Part shown: one piece after another, positions 62,981 to 64,000 of the stretch
Layout of the letters: the number at the start of each line of letters is the position of its first letter
How positions within the stretch are numbered: position 1 is the stretch's first letter
Assembly: GCA_963764675.1 (NCBI GenBank)
Contig: CAVXTQ010000006.1
Location: forward strand, 1-64,000
Source of the DNA: Acidiferrum sp963764675
GTDB taxonomy: Bacteria > Acidobacteriota > Terriglobia > Acidiferrales > UBA7541
DNA length: 64,000 nt
Direction: 5' to 3'
Notes under the pieces: model-generated
Seen by the model: the letters and a program-made list of their open reading frames with translations, nothing else
What the model was told of the DNA's origin: nothing
Database searches by the model: none
Translations under genes and position numbers: made by a program

Positions 62981-64000
62981 ATGACGCCACTCGTTCGCAC
63001 TCTGGGCCAGCGCGATCTGTTCCTGCTGTTCGTTGGCTCCGTGATTGGCTCCGGAATTTTCCTCACGCCGGGCCTTATTCTTCGTCAGGTCGGTGGCTCC
63101 GTTGGACTTTCTCTCCTGGTCTGGCTCGTCGGCGGAGTGCTCTCTCTGCTTGGCGCGCTGACCTACGCCGAACTTGCCGCCGCCAATCCCGAAGCTGGCG
63201 GCCTCTATTGCTATATTCGCGATGCCTTTGGCCGCATACCGGCGTTCCTTTACGGTTGGTGCTTGTTCGCGGTCATCGCCAGCGGCAGCATCGCCGCACT
63301 AGCTCGCGCATTCACAAAATACTTCGCGGAAATCGTTCCACTTTCTCCAGCAGCACAGACGATCGTCTCCGTGCTCATGATTGCCGTCGTCACCGCCGTC
63401 AACATCTGGGGCACGCGCAAGAGCGCCGACCTCCAGAACTGGACCACGCTCATCAAAGCGGGTCTGGTCGTCGTGCTTAGCGCCGTGCTGTTTTCTCTCG
63501 GCCGCCACGCTGCGGAGATTCCGCCTGCTCTTGGCACCACCCAGCATGGCTTTGTGCTGGCATCCAGTTTCGGCTTGGCCATGATTCCTGTGCTGTGGGC
63601 GTACGAAGGCTGGCAGTTCGGCACCTACAGCGCCGGAGAAGTCGTGCACCCGCAGAAATGTTTCCCGCGCGCTTTCCTGCTCGGCTCGCTCGTTCTCGTG
63701 GCCCTCTACTTGGTCGCCGTGTGCGCGTATCTCGTCGCCTTGGGCCCGGCCGCGGCCACGGCCAGTGACGCCATCGCTGCCACCGCCGTCAGGGCCGTCC
63801 TCGGTCCTTGGGCCGGCAAAATCGTAGCGGTAACAATCCTCATCTCCACATTCAGCTCCACGAACAGTGTCGTCCTCACCGCGCCTCGCGTCTTTTACGC
63901 CATGGCCAACGACAATCTGTTCTTCAAGAAGCTCGCCGAAGTCCACCCGAGGTTCCAGACGCCCGCCGCCGCAGTCCTTGCCTTAGGCATCTGGTCCTGC
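62981..64000 (+). CDS. APC family amino-acid permease, partial
   Basis: At least 340 residues, running off the window end. RDLFLLFVGSVIGSGIFLTPG is the first helix with the Gly-rich substrate site (GSGIF) of the amino acid-polyamine-organocation family. Further helices include VWLVGGVLSLLGALTYAEL and AALVLALGIWSC-like end, and the second conserved region NIWGTRKSADLQ and WAYEGWQFGTYSAGEV match LAT/SLC7-type permeases. ATG at 62981 is taken; an upstream ATG at 62936 adds 15 residues of basic sequence. Substrate unknown. Confidence 0.88.
   Translation, partial: MTPLVRTLGQRDLFLLFVGSVIGSGIFLTPGLILRQVGGSVGLSLLVWLVGGVLSLLGALTYAELAAANPEAGGLYCYIRDAFGRIPAFLYGWCLFAVIASGSIAALARAFTKYFAEIVPLSPAAQTIVSVLMIAVVTAVNIWGTRKSADLQNWTTLIKAGLVVVLSAVLFSLGRHAAEIPPALGTTQHGFVLASSFGLAMIPVLWAYEGWQFGTYSAGEVVHPQKCFPRAFLLGSLVLVALYLVAVCAYLVALGPAAATASDAIAATAVRAVLGPWAGKIVAVTILISTFSSTNSVVLTAPRVFYAMANDNLFFKKLAEVHPRFQTPAAAVLALGIWSC

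Overview
The window looks like chromosomal DNA of an uncultured soil or sediment Acidobacteriota. The markers are a VWFA-related protein of the acidobacterial type, a PadR regulator overlapping a single-chain MacB/FtsX permease of the acidobacterial orphan-permease type, a long lipoprotein with a choice-of-anchor-D domain and nine near-identical Ig-like repeats, an FG-GAP/Ig secreted protein, and many very small zinc-ribbon or helical proteins. This assignment rests on family knowledge; no rRNA gene is present to confirm it.

Layout. Bases 1 to about 13.73 kb are accessory DNA. They hold a hybrid sensor kinase with a receiver partner, a field of tiny proteins (zinc ribbons, phage-type zinc fingers, three paralogous WxxLY proteins, a one-helix membrane peptide) around a receiver whose phosphoacceptor Asp is Asn, a phosphatase pair, a serine recombinase, an intact IS3-family element (8728-9974, with 4-bp target duplication), a Rep-like protein, an unknown cargo gene, an excisionase-like protein and a tyrosine integrase beside the 3' end of tRNA-Cys. 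From tRNA-Cys onward come core genes read leftward: galT, yraN, a class III aminotransferase broken by two identical one-base insertions, and cysS. Next is a stand-alone reverse transcriptase preceded by a strongly structured 100-nt element, then a stretch of decayed or mis-assembled hydrolase genes (CocE type, B3 metallo-beta-lactamase type), the Ig-repeat pectate-lyase-like lipoprotein, an S9 peptidase, an outer-membrane barrel protein, an FG-GAP protein, smc, purC and a Fis-type regulator.

The right third holds a TPR exoprotein, an SDR, a leaderless marR-yceI-nitroreductase group, a DedA-rhodanese fusion with an in-frame TGA that fits selenocysteine, padR plus permease, a GH109-like oxidoreductase coupled to a membrane acyltransferase-like protein, the VWFA protein, an IS110 remnant, an amidohydrolase, carbonic anhydrase, dcd, an HU/IHF protein, an alpha/beta hydrolase, an M50 protease and an APC permease cut by the window end.

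The most notable points are: (1) a candidate selenoprotein form of the DedA-rhodanese fusion with a SECIS-like hairpin; (2) the reverse transcriptase with its 12-bp inverted-repeat RNA candidate; (3) the orphan receiver lacking its Asp, overlapping a 40-residue membrane peptide and surrounded by small-protein paralogs. Single-base indels break several genes that should be intact (smc, purC, the aminotransferase), so part of the apparent gene decay is probably assembly error.
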